A stretch of DNA of 64,000 bases. Source: Nocardioides szechwanensis. Its GTDB lineage: Bacteria; Actinomycetota; Actinomycetes; Propionibacteriales; Nocardioidaceae. This document shows, piece after piece, positions 23,932-31,979 of this stretch; positions within the stretch are counted from its first letter, which is position 1, and every line of letters starts with the position of its first letter. Where the stretch lies: contig NZ_FNIC01000001.1 of NCBI RefSeq assembly GCF_900103935.1, forward strand, positions 38,197 through 102,196, read 5' to 3'. Position numbers and translations under genes: made by a program. The notes below the pieces were generated by a model. It made no database searches. It was not told where the DNA came from and worked only from the letters and a program-made list of their open reading frames with translations.

Positions 23932-25014
23932 GTGACGTCCATGCAGATCAGCACCACCGCCAACCCGTCGCCCGTCGACGACGCCCGCCTCGCGGAGATC
24001 CTCGCCAACCCCGGCTTCGGGGTGCACTTCACCGACCACATGTTCCTGGTCGAGTGGACGCCCGACGCCGGCTGGCACAACGCCCGGATCGAGCCCTACG
24101 GGCCGCTGTCGATGGACCCCGCGACCGCCGTCCTGCACTACGCGCAGGAGACCTTTGAGGGCATGAAGGCCTACCGGCACGACGACGGCTCGGTCTGGAC
24201 GTTCCGGCCCGAGGAGAACGCCGCCCGGATGGTGCGCTCGAGCAAGCGTCTGGCGTTCCCCGAGCTGCCGGTCGAGGACTTCGTGCAGGCCGTCGACGCC
24301 CTGGTCGAGGTCGACCAGCGCTGGGTGCCCGACCAGGCGGGGGAGAAGAGCCTCTACCTGCGCCCGTTCATGATCGCCACCGAGGTGTTCCTCGGCGTGC
24401 GCCCGGCGCAGCACGTCACGTTCCTCGTCATCGCCAGTCCCGCGGGCGCCTACTTCAAAGGCGGCGTCAAGCCGGTCACGCTGTGGCTGACCGAGGACTA
24501 CACCCGGGCCGGGCGTGGCGGCATGGGAGCGGCCAAGACCGGCGGCAACTACGCCAGCTCGCTCGTCGCGCAGCAGGAGGCGACCGCCCAGGGCTGCGAC
24601 CAGGTCGTGTTCCTCGACGCCCAGGAGGGCAAGTACGTCGAGGAGCTCGGCGGCATGAACCTCTACTTCGTCCACGACGACGGCCGCATCGTCACCCCCG
24701 AGACCGGCACCATCCTCGAGGGCATCACCCGCGCCAGCATCATCGAGCTCGCCGGCAAGCTCGGCCACCAGGTCGAGGAGCGGAAGTTCTCGATCGACGA
24801 GTGGCGCGACGGGGTGAGCAGCGGCCGGATCACCGAGATCTTCGCCTGTGGCACCGCCGCTGTGGTCACGCCGGTCGGCTCCCTGAAGTGGGACGGCGGC
24901 GAGGCGCCGGCTCCGGCCAGCACCGACCTCACCATGCGGGTGCGGCAGGCGCTGGTCGACATCCAGTACGGCCGTTCCGAGGACACCTTCGGCTGGATGC
25001 ACCGCGCCGTCTGA
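23932..25014 (+). CDS. ilvE: Branched-chain amino-acid aminotransferase
   Basis: 360 residues from GTG 23932 (ATG 23941 is an alternative). This class IV PLP aminotransferase carries out the last step of Ile, Leu and Val synthesis, with glutamate as amino donor. It belongs to the long (eukaryote-like) BCAT branch: HYAQETFEGMKAYR, LYLRPFMIATE, GAAKTGGNYASSL with the PLP Lys at residue 202, EELGGMNLYFV, ILEGITRASII and FACGTAAVVTPVG. It follows leuB after 93 bases and ends at a palindromic terminator. Confidence 0.96.
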   Translation: MTSMQISTTANPSPVDDARLAEILANPGFGVHFTDHMFLVEWTPDAGWHNARIEPYGPLSMDPATAVLHYAQETFEGMKAYRHDDGSVWTFRPEENAARMVRSSKRLAFPELPVEDFVQAVDALVEVDQRWVPDQAGEKSLYLRPFMIATEVFLGVRPAQHVTFLVIASPAGAYFKGGVKPVTLWLTEDYTRAGRGGMGAAKTGGNYASSLVAQQEATAQGCDQVVFLDAQEGKYVEELGGMNLYFVHDDGRIVTPETGTILEGITRASIIELAGKLGHQVEERKFSIDEWRDGVSSGRITEIFACGTAAVVTPVGSLKWDGGEAPAPASTDLTMRVRQALVDIQYGRSEDTFGWMHRAV

Positions 25015-25016
25015 AG

Positions 25017-25049
25017 GTTGACCCGCCCGAAAGTTTCGGGCGGGTCAAC
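25017..25049. terminator. 33-base palindromic repeat, copy 2 (bidirectional terminator)
   Basis: Same inverted repeat as 21591-21623 (arms GTTGACCCGCCCGAAA), differing only at the centre. It begins 2 bases after the ilvE stop, and its minus-strand reading supplies the TGA of the convergent ArsR gene at 25045-25047. Confidence 0.75.
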
Positions 25050-25362
25050 GTCGGGGGCGGCGGATCTCGGTGTCGAGGGCATCGAGGCGCTGCTCCCAGA
25101 ACGCGCGGAACGGGGTGAGCCACGCGTCCACCTCGGCCAGGGGTCCGGCCGACACGGCGTAGATCCGGCGGCGTCCCTCCGCGCGTACGTCGGCGAAGCC
25201 GTTGTCGCGCAGCACCCGGAGCTGCATCGACACGGCCGGCTGCCCGATCCCGAACTCCTCGGAAATCACCTCGACGACCTCACCTGCCGACTGGTCGCCC
25301 TCGGCCAGGAGCTCGAGGATGCGGCGCCGGACCGGGTCGCCCAGGACGTCGAGGGCGTGCAC
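25045..25362 (-). CDS. ArsR-family transcriptional regulator
   Basis: 105 residues from GTG 25362; the preceding GAGGAG overlaps the end of the upstream SRPBCC gene. The longer frame from 25443 is proline-rich shadow. A winged-helix domain fills the protein: ALDVLGDPVRRRILELLAEGDQSAGEVVEVI, then IGQPAVSMQLRVLRDNGFADVRAEGRRRIYAV. No Cys metal site is present, so it is of the non-metal, SRPBCC-linked type (PF12840-like). It is the second gene of a two-gene operon with the SRPBCC protein, the reverse of the usual order. An inverted repeat at 26000-26019 is a plausible operator. Confidence 0.9.
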   Translation of the reverse strand: MHALDVLGDPVRRRILELLAEGDQSAGEVVEVISEEFGIGQPAVSMQLRVLRDNGFADVRAEGRRRIYAVSAGPLAEVDAWLTPFRAFWEQRLDALDTEIRRPRR

Positions 25363-25363
25363 G

Positions 25364-25990
25364 TCACTCCTCGGGGGCAGCGGTATAGGCCTCGGCGGTA
25401 CGACGGGCAGCGGCCCGGGCGGTGTCCGGGTCGGCGCCCGCATCGATGTCGACCTGACCCCACTCGGCGCTGGAGGCGACCATGTAGTCGGTGAGGTCGG
25501 GCATGGTCTCGCGCGGCGGGCGCTCGGCGTCCGGTGCCGCGAGGTGCTCGGCCAGCCCCATCAGGCCCAGCTCCCAGCCGATGCCGACCGCCCCGGGGCC
25601 GAACTGCTCCCACATCTCGGGCGGCACGGGGGCCGAGTGGTCGAGCTGGAGCAGCGTGCCGTCCGGGGTCGGGCGCAGGCTGAGGTCGACCCAGCTCACC
25701 TGACCGCCGTACTCCCACGTGAGCGCGAGCCGTTCCGGCGGGACGCATCCGAGGACCTCACCGCCGGCGTTGCCCTCGAGCTGGAAGCGCCCGCCGACCT
25801 CGAGGTCGCCGGTCACGGGCATCATCCAGCGCTCGATCCGCTCGGCCGTGGTGAGGGCGCTCCAGACCTCGTCGGGCGAGGCGTCGTACGTGCGCGTGAC
25901 GGTGAGCAGTCGCAGCTCCTGCCCCTCGCGGGTGATCGTCGTGAGCTGGCGCTGCACCGCGCCCAGGTGGTCGGCAGGAGTGAAGGTCAT
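25364..25990 (-). CDS. SRPBCC / AHSA1-family protein
   Basis: 208 residues from ATG 25990. The START-like AHSA1 fold covers ~25-150, opening with LLTVTRTYDASPDEVWSALTTAERIERWMMPVTGDLEVGGRF and continuing with LTWEYGGQVSWVDLSLRP and LLQLDHSAPVPPEMWEQFGPGAVGIGWE. A further ~60 residues, mostly helical, follow. These proteins bind small hydrophobic ligands, and many are encoded with an ArsR regulator, as here (ArsR starts 2 bases after this stop). The biochemical role is unknown. Upstream lies the ArsR-type operator candidate and, beyond it, the divergent iron-uptake operon. Confidence 0.88.
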   Translation of the reverse strand: MTFTPADHLGAVQRQLTTITREGQELRLLTVTRTYDASPDEVWSALTTAERIERWMMPVTGDLEVGGRFQLEGNAGGEVLGCVPPERLALTWEYGGQVSWVDLSLRPTPDGTLLQLDHSAPVPPEMWEQFGPGAVGIGWELGLMGLAEHLAAPDAERPPRETMPDLTDYMVASSAEWGQVDIDAGADPDTARAAARRTAEAYTAAPEE

Positions 25991-25999
25991 GCGGCGAAT

Positions 26000-26019
26000 A
26001 TATCAGGATCAACTGATAT
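26000..26019. promoter_or_regulatory. Candidate ArsR operator
   Basis: ATATCAG (26000-26006) and CTGATAT (26013-26019) form a perfect inverted repeat with 6-base spacer, 9 bases upstream of the SRPBCC start codon. The AT-rich 7-6-7 layout fits ArsR dimer sites, so the operon is probably autoregulated. Confidence 0.6.
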
Positions 26020-26055
26020 GGCAACCACGAGTGGGCCTGCGGATCAGGCAAGGAC

Positions 26056-26074
26056 TAAGGTTAACCTTGCCTAA
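26056..26074. promoter_or_regulatory. DtxR/IdeR iron box upstream of siderophore permeases
   Basis: TAAGGTTAACCTTGCCTAA; its reverse complement matches the DtxR/IdeR consensus TTAGGTTAGGCTAACCTAA at about 15 of 19 positions. It lies 30 bases before the GTG of the first permease gene, where iron-loaded repressor would block transcription. Confidence 0.8.
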
Positions 26075-26103
26075 TAATAAGTCGGGCTGGGAAGGAGGGA
26101 CGG

Positions 26104-27153
26104 GTGTCTCTGCTTGCGCCTCCGCGCCCGGCCCGTGAGTCCGTACGCCGTCCGCGCACGGCGCTGCGCGGCTCGCTGGCCGTGGTCGTGCTGCTCGCCC
26201 TGTTGGTGCTGCTGGCGTTCGCCAGCCTGATGTGGGGCGCCCGCGACATCGCGCCCGCGGACGTGTGGGCCGCGCTCGTCTCGCCGGTCACCGGCGGCAA
26301 CGACCACGGCGTGGTGCGCAACGAGCGGGTGCCCCGGACCCTCATCGGGCTCGTCGCCGGCGCCGCGCTCGGTGCCGCCGGTGCGCTGATGCAGGGCGTG
26401 ACCCGCAACCCGATCGCCGACCCCGGCCTGCTCGGCCTCAACTCCGGCGCCTCGCTCGCGGTCATCGTCGCGATCGCCGGCTTCCACGTGACCTCGGTCG
26501 ACGGCTACGTCTGGTTCGCGTTCCTCGGTGCCGGCGTCGCTGCCCTGATCGTCTACGGCGCCGCCTCGATGGGCTGGGAGGGCGTCACCCCGGTCAAGCT
26601 GGCCCTGGTGGGCGCTGCCGTGACCGCCACCGCGACCTCGCTGATCACGGTCGTGCTGCTGATGGACCGCAACACCCTGCGCGAGTTCCGCTTCTGGCAG
26701 GTGGGCTCGCTGGCCAACCGGTCGCTCGACGCCCTTACCTCGGTGCTCCCGTTCGTGGCCGTCGGGCTGCTGGTGGCCCTGGCCGCCGGCCGGGTGCTCA
26801 ATGCGCTCGCCCTCGGCGACGACGTCGCCCGGGGCCTCGGTCAGGACGTGACCCGCGGCCGCCTGCTCGTCGTACTCGCGGTGGTGCTGCTGTGCGGCTC
26901 CGCGGTGTCGCTGGTCGGGCCGATCGCCTTCGTCGGGCTGGTCGTGCCGCACGTCGCCCGGGCGGTCGTCGGCCCGGACTACCGCTGGATCGTCGCGCTC
27001 TCGATGCTGATCGGCCCGCTCCTCCTCCTCGCCGCCGACGTGATCGGCCGGCTGGTGGTGGCGGGGGAGCTGGAGGCCGGGCTGGTGGTCGCCTTCGTGG
27101 GCGCCCCCGTCCTCCTGGCTCTCGTGCGCGGCTCGCGGAGCGTGGCCGCGTGA
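26104..27153 (+). CDS. Iron-siderophore ABC transporter permease (FecCD family), first subunit
   Basis: 349 residues from GTG 26104. About nine to ten membrane helices and the FecCD motifs are visible: RVPRTLIGLVAGAALGAAGALMQGVTRNPIADPGLLGLNSGASLAV, and late GPIAFVGLVVPHVARAVVGPDYRW, which contacts the ATPase. The subunit forms half of the inner-membrane channel for ferric siderophores. It is preceded by an iron box, so it should be repressed under iron sufficiency. It overlaps the second permease gene by four bases (GTGA). Confidence 0.93.
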   Translation: MSLLAPPRPARESVRRPRTALRGSLAVVVLLALLVLLAFASLMWGARDIAPADVWAALVSPVTGGNDHGVVRNERVPRTLIGLVAGAALGAAGALMQGVTRNPIADPGLLGLNSGASLAVIVAIAGFHVTSVDGYVWFAFLGAGVAALIVYGAASMGWEGVTPVKLALVGAAVTATATSLITVVLLMDRNTLREFRFWQVGSLANRSLDALTSVLPFVAVGLLVALAAGRVLNALALGDDVARGLGQDVTRGRLLVVLAVVLLCGSAVSLVGPIAFVGLVVPHVARAVVGPDYRWIVALSMLIGPLLLLAADVIGRLVVAGELEAGLVVAFVGAPVLLALVRGSRSVAA

Positions 27154-28238
27154 GCGCCCTCCTGGTGCCAGATGCCGAGCGCGACACGACGCCCGCGGAC
27201 GTCGCGCGCGCCGGGCTGCGTACGACGCGCCTCCGACGCCGAGCCCGGACGTTCGCGACCACCCTGACGCTGGTCGTCGTGGCGGCGGCAGTGGCGGTCA
27301 CGGCGTTGATGCTCGGCGACTACCCGCTCTCGGCGACGGACGTCGTCCGTGCCCTGGTCGGCCTCGATGACGGGCCGGCCCGGATCGTGGTCTTCGACTT
27401 CCGGCTGCCCCGGGTGGTGCTCGGCATCCTCGTCGGCGTCGCCTTCGGCCTCGCGGGCGCGCTCTTCCAGTCGGTGCTGCGCAACACCCTGGCCAGCCCG
27501 GACGTGATCGGCGTGTCCCAGGGTGCGAGCGCCGGCGCTGTCGGCGCCCTGCTCCTCGCGGGCGTCACCGGCTTCTGGGTCTCGGTCGCGGCGTTCGCCG
27601 GCGGCGCCGCCGTCGGCCTCCTGCTGTACGCCGTGTCGTGGCGCGGCGGCATGACCGGCTACCGGTTCGTGCTGTCGGGGATCGGGGTGGCCTACGTCTG
27701 CACCAGCGTCGTGGGCTACCTGCTCACCCGCAGCGACGTCCAGGAGGCACAGGCGGCGCTGCTGTGGATGACCGGGAGCGTCGCCCAGGCCGACTGGCCG
27801 CTCGTCACCACGCTCGCCGTCGCCCTGGCCGCACTGGTGCCGCTGGTCGTCCTGGTCGCGCGCGGCCTGGACCTGTTGCTGCTCGGCGACGAGCAGTCGG
27901 CCGGTCTCGGGCTACGCCCCGAGCTCACCCGCGCCGCGGTCATCGCCCTCGGGGTCGCGCTGGCCTGCGCGGCCACCGCGGCGGCCGGCCCGGTGGCGTT
28001 CGTCGCCCTGATCGCCGCGCCTGTCGCGCGCCGGCTGCTCGGCGACGGCTCGCTCGCCCTCGTCCAGTCCGCGCTGGTGGGCGTCGTGCTCGTCACCGGC
28101 GCCGACCTGGTCGCCCAGCACCTCCTGCCCGCCCTGCTTCCCGTCGAGTTCTCCGTCCCCGTCGGCGTCGTCACCGGCGCCATCGGTGGGCCCTACCTGA
28201 TCTGGCTGATGGCGGCCGGACGAACGTGCACCTCGTGA
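27150..28238 (+). CDS. Iron-siderophore ABC transporter permease (FecCD family), second subunit
   Basis: 362 residues from GTG 27150, chosen because it overlaps the upstream stop; the longer frame is shadow. The ~35-residue N-terminus is hydrophilic and basic, followed by about nine helices. Family motifs: DFRLPRVVLGILVGVAFGLAGALFQSVLRNTLASPDVIGVSQGAS and late GPVAFVALIAAPVARRLLG. It pairs with the first permease to form a heterodimeric FepD/FepG-like channel. The ATPase gene begins 10 bases downstream. Confidence 0.93.
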   Translation: MSALLVPDAERDTTPADVARAGLRTTRLRRRARTFATTLTLVVVAAAVAVTALMLGDYPLSATDVVRALVGLDDGPARIVVFDFRLPRVVLGILVGVAFGLAGALFQSVLRNTLASPDVIGVSQGASAGAVGALLLAGVTGFWVSVAAFAGGAAVGLLLYAVSWRGGMTGYRFVLSGIGVAYVCTSVVGYLLTRSDVQEAQAALLWMTGSVAQADWPLVTTLAVALAALVPLVVLVARGLDLLLLGDEQSAGLGLRPELTRAAVIALGVALACAATAAAGPVAFVALIAAPVARRLLGDGSLALVQSALVGVVLVTGADLVAQHLLPALLPVEFSVPVGVVTGAIGGPYLIWLMAAGRTCTS

Positions 28239-28248
28239 AGGAGCAGCC

Positions 28249-29061
28249 ATGAGCCTCGTCGCCCACGACGTCCACCTCGCCTACGACCGCCGTACCGTCG
28301 TTCACGGCGTGGACTTCGCCGTCCCCACCGGCGAGGTCACGGTGATCGTGGGCGCCAACGGCTGCGGCAAGTCGACCCTGCTGCGTGGCCTGGGCCGGAT
28401 CATGCGGCCCACCCAGGGCCGGGTGGAGCTCGACGGGACGGACCTGCGCCGGCTCCGTCCGCGCGACGTCGCCACCCGGCTGGGACTGCTGCCGCAGCAG
28501 CCCACGGCGCCCGACGGCATCACGGTGGCCGACCTGGTCGGTCGGGGTCGGCACCCCCACCAGGGCGCGTTCCGCCGGTGGAGCGCCGGCGACGCGGAGG
28601 CCGTCTCCAACGCGTTGGCGCTCACCAGCACCCACCAGCTCGCCGGCCGGCGCGTCGAGGAGCTCTCCGGAGGCCAGCGGCAGCGGGTCTGGATCGCGAT
28701 GATGCTCGCCCAGGACCCCGGGACGATGCTGCTCGACGAGCCGACGACGTACCTCGACATCGCCCACCAGGTGGAGGTGCTGGACCTCCTGGCCGAGCTC
28801 AACGCCGAGCGCGGTACGACGGTCGTGATGGTGCTGCACGACCTCAACCTCGCCGCCCGCTACGCCGACCACCTCGTGGTGATGAAGGAGGGGCGGGTGC
28901 TGCGCTGCGGGCATCCCGGTGACGTGCTGGACGCCGACTGCGTGCGCGAGGCCTTCGGGCTCGAGTCGCGGGTGCTGCCCGACCCGGTGGCCGGGTGTCC
29001 GATGGTCGTGCCCATCGGACGCCACGTGCCGACCCTCCCGGCGACCGCGATGCCAGCATGA
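28249..29061 (+). CDS. Iron-siderophore ABC transporter ATP-binding protein (FepC-like)
   Basis: 270 residues. The complete ABC ATPase has Walker A GANGCGKST (residues ~35-43), Q-loop LLPQQPTAPDGITV, signature LSGGQRQR, Walker B MLLDEPTTYLD and H-loop VLHDLN. The TAPDGITVADLVGRGRHPHQG stretch is typical of FepC/FecE/FhuC ATPases. It energises the FecCD permease pair encoded just upstream. The downstream binding-protein gene is separated by a second iron box, so it may also be transcribed alone. Confidence 0.95.
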   Translation: MSLVAHDVHLAYDRRTVVHGVDFAVPTGEVTVIVGANGCGKSTLLRGLGRIMRPTQGRVELDGTDLRRLRPRDVATRLGLLPQQPTAPDGITVADLVGRGRHPHQGAFRRWSAGDAEAVSNALALTSTHQLAGRRVEELSGGQRQRVWIAMMLAQDPGTMLLDEPTTYLDIAHQVEVLDLLAELNAERGTTVVMVLHDLNLAARYADHLVVMKEGRVLRCGHPGDVLDADCVREAFGLESRVLPDPVAGCPMVVPIGRHVPTLPATAMPA

Positions 29062-29063
29062 AG

Positions 29064-29082
29064 TAAGGTGAGGCTGACCTAA
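29064..29082. promoter_or_regulatory. DtxR/IdeR iron box upstream of the siderophore-binding lipoprotein
   Basis: TAAGGTGAGGCTGACCTAA matches the DtxR/IdeR consensus TTAGGTTAGGCTAACCTAA at 16 of 19 positions. It sits 2 bases after the ATPase stop and 37 bases before the lipoprotein start, implying a separate iron-repressed promoter. Confidence 0.85.
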
Positions 29083-29119
29083 TCATAACCGGGCATCCGG
29101 TCCGACCCCGAGGAGTGAC

Positions 29120-30166
29120 GTGTCTCCGAACCGTCTCCCGCACCGCACCCGCCGATCCCGCGCCCGCGCCTTCGCGCCCCTGGCCGCCGTCCTGCTGGCG
29201 CTGCCGCTGGCCGCCTGCGGCTCGGAGGGCGACGCCGACGCCGACGCCTCCCAGGACGGCGCGTCGTTCGAGGCCGTCACCATCGAGCACGCCTTCGGGA
29301 GCACCGAGATCGACGACAAGCCCGAGCGCGTCGTGACCTGGGGCTGGGGCTCGCCGGACGCCGCGATCGCCCTCGGCGTGACGCCGGTCGCGATGGAGGC
29401 CCTCACCTACGGCGCCTCGGAGGACGGCTTCATGCCGTGGCAGGAGGAGGCGTTCGAGGAGTCCGGCGACGACGTGCCCACCACCCTGACGCCCGGTGAG
29501 GCGCCGCCGTTCGAGGAGATCCTCGCCGCCGAGCCCGACCTCATCCTGGCCAACTACTCCGGAATCACCCAGGCCGACTACGACAAGCTGTCCAAGATCG
29601 CCGACACCGTGGCCTACCCCGACCAGCCGTGGTCGACGCCGTGGCGCGACGTGATCACCACGGTCGGCCAGGCCCTGGGTGAGGCGGAGCAGGCGGAGAC
29701 GCTCCTCTCGGACATCGACGCCGAGGTCGCGGCCGCCGCCGAGGCCCACCCCGAGTTCGAGGGCAAGACGATCGCGGCCGTGGCCATCGACCCCAGCGCG
29801 TTCTATGTCTACCGCGGCGCCGACCCGCGCGTGCAGTTCCTCGAGGACCTCGGCTTCACCCTCGCGCCCAGCGTCGGCGCGCTCGACACCGAGGAGGCCA
29901 GCTTCTACTACACGATCAGCCCCGAGGTGGTCGACCAGCTGACCTCCGACGTGTTGCTCTCCTACGTGCCCAACGAGGAGGCCGCGACCACGATCGCGGA
30001 GGACCCGACCTACCAGGTCATGTCGCAGTTCAAGGAGGACCGCGTGGCCACCGTGGTCGGCGAGGCCGTCGTCTCGTCCGTCTCGCCGCCGACCGCGCTC
30101 TCCCTCACCTGGGGCCTGGACGCGTTCGTCGAGGCGCTGGTGCCTGCCGTGGAAGCCGCCAGCTGA
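29120..30166 (+). CDS. Iron-siderophore-binding lipoprotein
   Basis: 348 residues from GTG 29120. An Arg-rich N-region, hydrophobic core and lipobox LAAC give lipidated Cys33. The mature part is a FepB/FecB-type (TroA-fold) binding protein: ITIEHAFGSTEIDDKPERVVTWGWGSPDAAIALGV-like opening (the residues shown are split across 29278-29380), PPFEEILAAEPDLILANYSGI, and a C-terminal SLTWGLDAFVEAL. It captures ferric siderophore at the outer face of the membrane and delivers it to the FecCD permeases. It has its own iron box and ends before a strong hairpin terminator. The bound siderophore is not identifiable; a hydroxamate is plausible given the damaged desferrioxamine-type operon at 46-49 kb. 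Confidence 0.93.
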   Translation: MSPNRLPHRTRRSRARAFAPLAAVLLALPLAACGSEGDADADASQDGASFEAVTIEHAFGSTEIDDKPERVVTWGWGSPDAAIALGVTPVAMEALTYGASEDGFMPWQEEAFEESGDDVPTTLTPGEAPPFEEILAAEPDLILANYSGITQADYDKLSKIADTVAYPDQPWSTPWRDVITTVGQALGEAEQAETLLSDIDAEVAAAAEAHPEFEGKTIAAVAIDPSAFYVYRGADPRVQFLEDLGFTLAPSVGALDTEEASFYYTISPEVVDQLTSDVLLSYVPNEEAATTIAEDPTYQVMSQFKEDRVATVVGEAVVSSVSPPTALSLTWGLDAFVEALVPAVEAAS

Positions 30167-30175
30167 GACAGACCC

Positions 30176-30207
30176 GCCGCGCCTCGGCGAAAGCGCCGGG
30201 GCGCGGC
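30176..30207 (+). terminator. Terminator of the iron-uptake operon
   Basis: GCCGCGCCTCGGCG and CGCCGGGGCGCGGC form a 14-base stem (one G-T pair) closed by AAAG. It lies 10 bases after the lipoprotein stop and 22 bases before the kinase start. No T-run follows. Confidence 0.7.
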
Positions 30208-30229
30208 AGCCACGGGTAGATTTCCTCCC

Positions 30230-31819
30230 GTGTCCGAGCTGCCCGTGCCCCCGCTCCAGCGGGTGGGCGCCTACACGCTGCTCTCCAAGATCGGCGAGGG
30301 CGGCATGGGCGTGGTCCACCTCGCCCGCCGGGAGGGCGGCGACCGGGTCGCGCTCAAGATGCTGCGTCCCCACATCGTGGGTGACGACGAGGCTCGCGCC
30401 CGGTTCGCCCGTGAGGTCAACTCGCTGCGCCGGATCCGCAGCCGCTGGGTCGCCGAGATCGTCGACGCCGACCCGTGGGCGCCGGTCCCGTTCGTGGCCA
30501 CCCGCTACGTGCCGGGGCTCTCGCTGCACGACCACGTGGTCGAGGAGGGCCCGGTCGAGGGCCGCAACCTGACCTGGTTCGCCGGCTGCCTCGCCGAGGG
30601 GCTCGCGTCGGTGCACGACGTCGGCGTACTCCACCGCGACGTCAAGCCGTCCAACGTCCTGATGGAGGGCCGCACCCCGATCCTGATCGACTTCGGCCTG
30701 GCCCGGGTGGCCGACGACCCCAAGCTCACCCACACCGGCTGGCTGCTGGGCACGCCTGGCTACCTCGCGCCCGAGATCCTGTACGGCGACGACGCGACCG
30801 CCGCCTCCGACGTCCACTCGTGGGCGGCCACGGTTGCCTACGCCGGCACCGGCAACCCGCCCTTCGGTCGCGGGCCGAGCATGGCGATCATGGACCGCGT
30901 ACGCCGCGGCGAGCACGACCTGACCGGGCTGCCCTACGACCTGCGCCAGCTGCTCGAGGCGGCGCTTGACCCCGACCCGGCGCGACGCCCCACCCTGGAC
31001 TCGATCCTGGCGTGGCTGCGCCCGCAGACCACGCGCCCCGGGCCCGAGAGGCCGCCCGTGCCCACCGGCCCCGACGACCCGTTCACGATCCCGCTGGCGC
31101 TCGCGGGTGCCCAGGACGCCGAGGCTCCGACCGTCTACGAGGCGCGGGACACGCGGCTGCTGCCTCAGGACACGCGGGTCGAGGCCTATCCGCCCCCGCA
31201 GGCGTGGCCCCCGTTGGGACCTGAAGTCGTGGTGGCACCGCCGGTCCCGGTGGTGCAACGTCTGCGCCGGGCGGGGCTGTTGGTGACCGGCGCGCTCGCG
31301 CTCGCCGCCGCCCTCACTGCTGCCCCCTGGGTCACCTCCGCCGTGGTGTTCCTTGCCGTCTGGGTGCTGCGCAGCGGCTCGCTGGCGGCGAGCGCTGCCG
31401 GCGACCGCAGGCTGCGCCGCGGCCGCAAGTGGTACGACGGCGCCCAGTTCCTGGTGGCCGCCCCCTGGCACCTCGTGCAGTCCATCGGCGGCACCCTGAT
31501 GCTGCTGCTGTGGAGCGCGGGACTCGCCGTGTCGGCCGCACTGATCTGCTACGCCCTCGCGACGGGGGTCGAGGCCACTCTGTTCGCCAGCGGTCTGGTC
31601 TTCGCGGTCTCGCTGTGGTGGGGCCCGGGCGGCACCCGCGTGCGCGGCCCGGTGTCGCGGGTCGTCCAGCCGCTCTCGCGCAGCCTCGGCCCGTGGGCGG
31701 CAGGGCTGGCCGTGCTCGCCGTCGTCGCCCTGCTGATGGGCATCCGGGTCGCCAACAGCGGTGTCGCCTGGGCGCCGGCGGGCGGGCAGCCGTTCGCCTC
31801 CACCACGTCGCTGCGTTGA
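30230..31819 (+). CDS. Membrane-anchored serine/threonine protein kinase
   Basis: 529 residues. The N-terminal Hanks-type kinase (about residues 13-275) is complete: glycine loop IGEGGMGVVHLA, VALKML lysine, catalytic loop HRDVKPSN (Asp near 137), DFGLA and GTPGYLAPE. A Pro-rich juxtamembrane linker (~275-340) leads to about five or six membrane helices (LVTGALALAAALTAAPWVTSAVVFLAVWVL to LAVLAVVALLMGIRV; here split between residues 345 and 515). Most actinobacterial membrane kinases have one helix and an extracellular sensor such as PASTA. This one instead ends in a polytopic domain with no sizeable external part, so it may sense the membrane itself. It stands alone between two terminators. 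Confidence 0.9.
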   Translation: MSELPVPPLQRVGAYTLLSKIGEGGMGVVHLARREGGDRVALKMLRPHIVGDDEARARFAREVNSLRRIRSRWVAEIVDADPWAPVPFVATRYVPGLSLHDHVVEEGPVEGRNLTWFAGCLAEGLASVHDVGVLHRDVKPSNVLMEGRTPILIDFGLARVADDPKLTHTGWLLGTPGYLAPEILYGDDATAASDVHSWAATVAYAGTGNPPFGRGPSMAIMDRVRRGEHDLTGLPYDLRQLLEAALDPDPARRPTLDSILAWLRPQTTRPGPERPPVPTGPDDPFTIPLALAGAQDAEAPTVYEARDTRLLPQDTRVEAYPPPQAWPPLGPEVVVAPPVPVVQRLRRAGLLVTGALALAAALTAAPWVTSAVVFLAVWVLRSGSLAASAAGDRRLRRGRKWYDGAQFLVAAPWHLVQSIGGTLMLLLWSAGLAVSAALICYALATGVEATLFASGLVFAVSLWWGPGGTRVRGPVSRVVQPLSRSLGPWAAGLAVLAVVALLMGIRVANSGVAWAPAGGQPFASTTSLR

Positions 31820-31887
31820 GCTGCTGCGCTGCCGCCCGGATGGCGAGACCCCTGTCCACCGGCTGGGCGTCGTGGCACGATGGAGCC

Positions 31888-31917
31888 ATGCAGCACCGCG
31901 TCATCATCATTCGCTAG
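31888..31917 (+). CDS. Isoleucine-rich leader peptide of cimA
   Basis: ATG 31888 encodes MQHRVIIIR and ends in TAG. Four of nine residues are Val or Ile, with three successive Ile codons (ATC ATC ATT). A GGAG lies just upstream. Its stop overlaps the first of two hairpins, the second being an intrinsic terminator, and the next gene is an isoleucine-pathway enzyme. This is the classical arrangement for ribosome-mediated transcription attenuation by charged tRNA-Ile. Confidence 0.8.
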   Translation: MQHRVIIIR

Positions 31918-31943
31918 CGCATCGAGCACCCCGCCCGATGCGC
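31917..31943 (+). promoter_or_regulatory. Attenuator hairpin 1 of cimA leader
   Basis: GCGCATCG (31917-31924) and CGATGCGC (31936-31943) form a perfect 8-base stem that begins in the leader stop codon. A ribosome stalled on the Ile codons would cover its left arm. The alternative antiterminator pairing is not obvious by eye. Confidence 0.65.
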
Positions 31944-31944
31944 C

Positions 31945-31971
31945 ACCTCTCGTACCCCGAGAGGTTTTTTT
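31945..31971 (+). terminator. Intrinsic attenuator terminator upstream of cimA
   Basis: ACCTCTCG-TACCC-CGAGAGGT is a perfect 8-base stem followed directly by a run of T (31965-31971). This is the clearest rho-independent terminator in the window, and it stands in front of cimA rather than after it. Confidence 0.9.
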
Positions 31972-31979
31972 GTGCCCGA

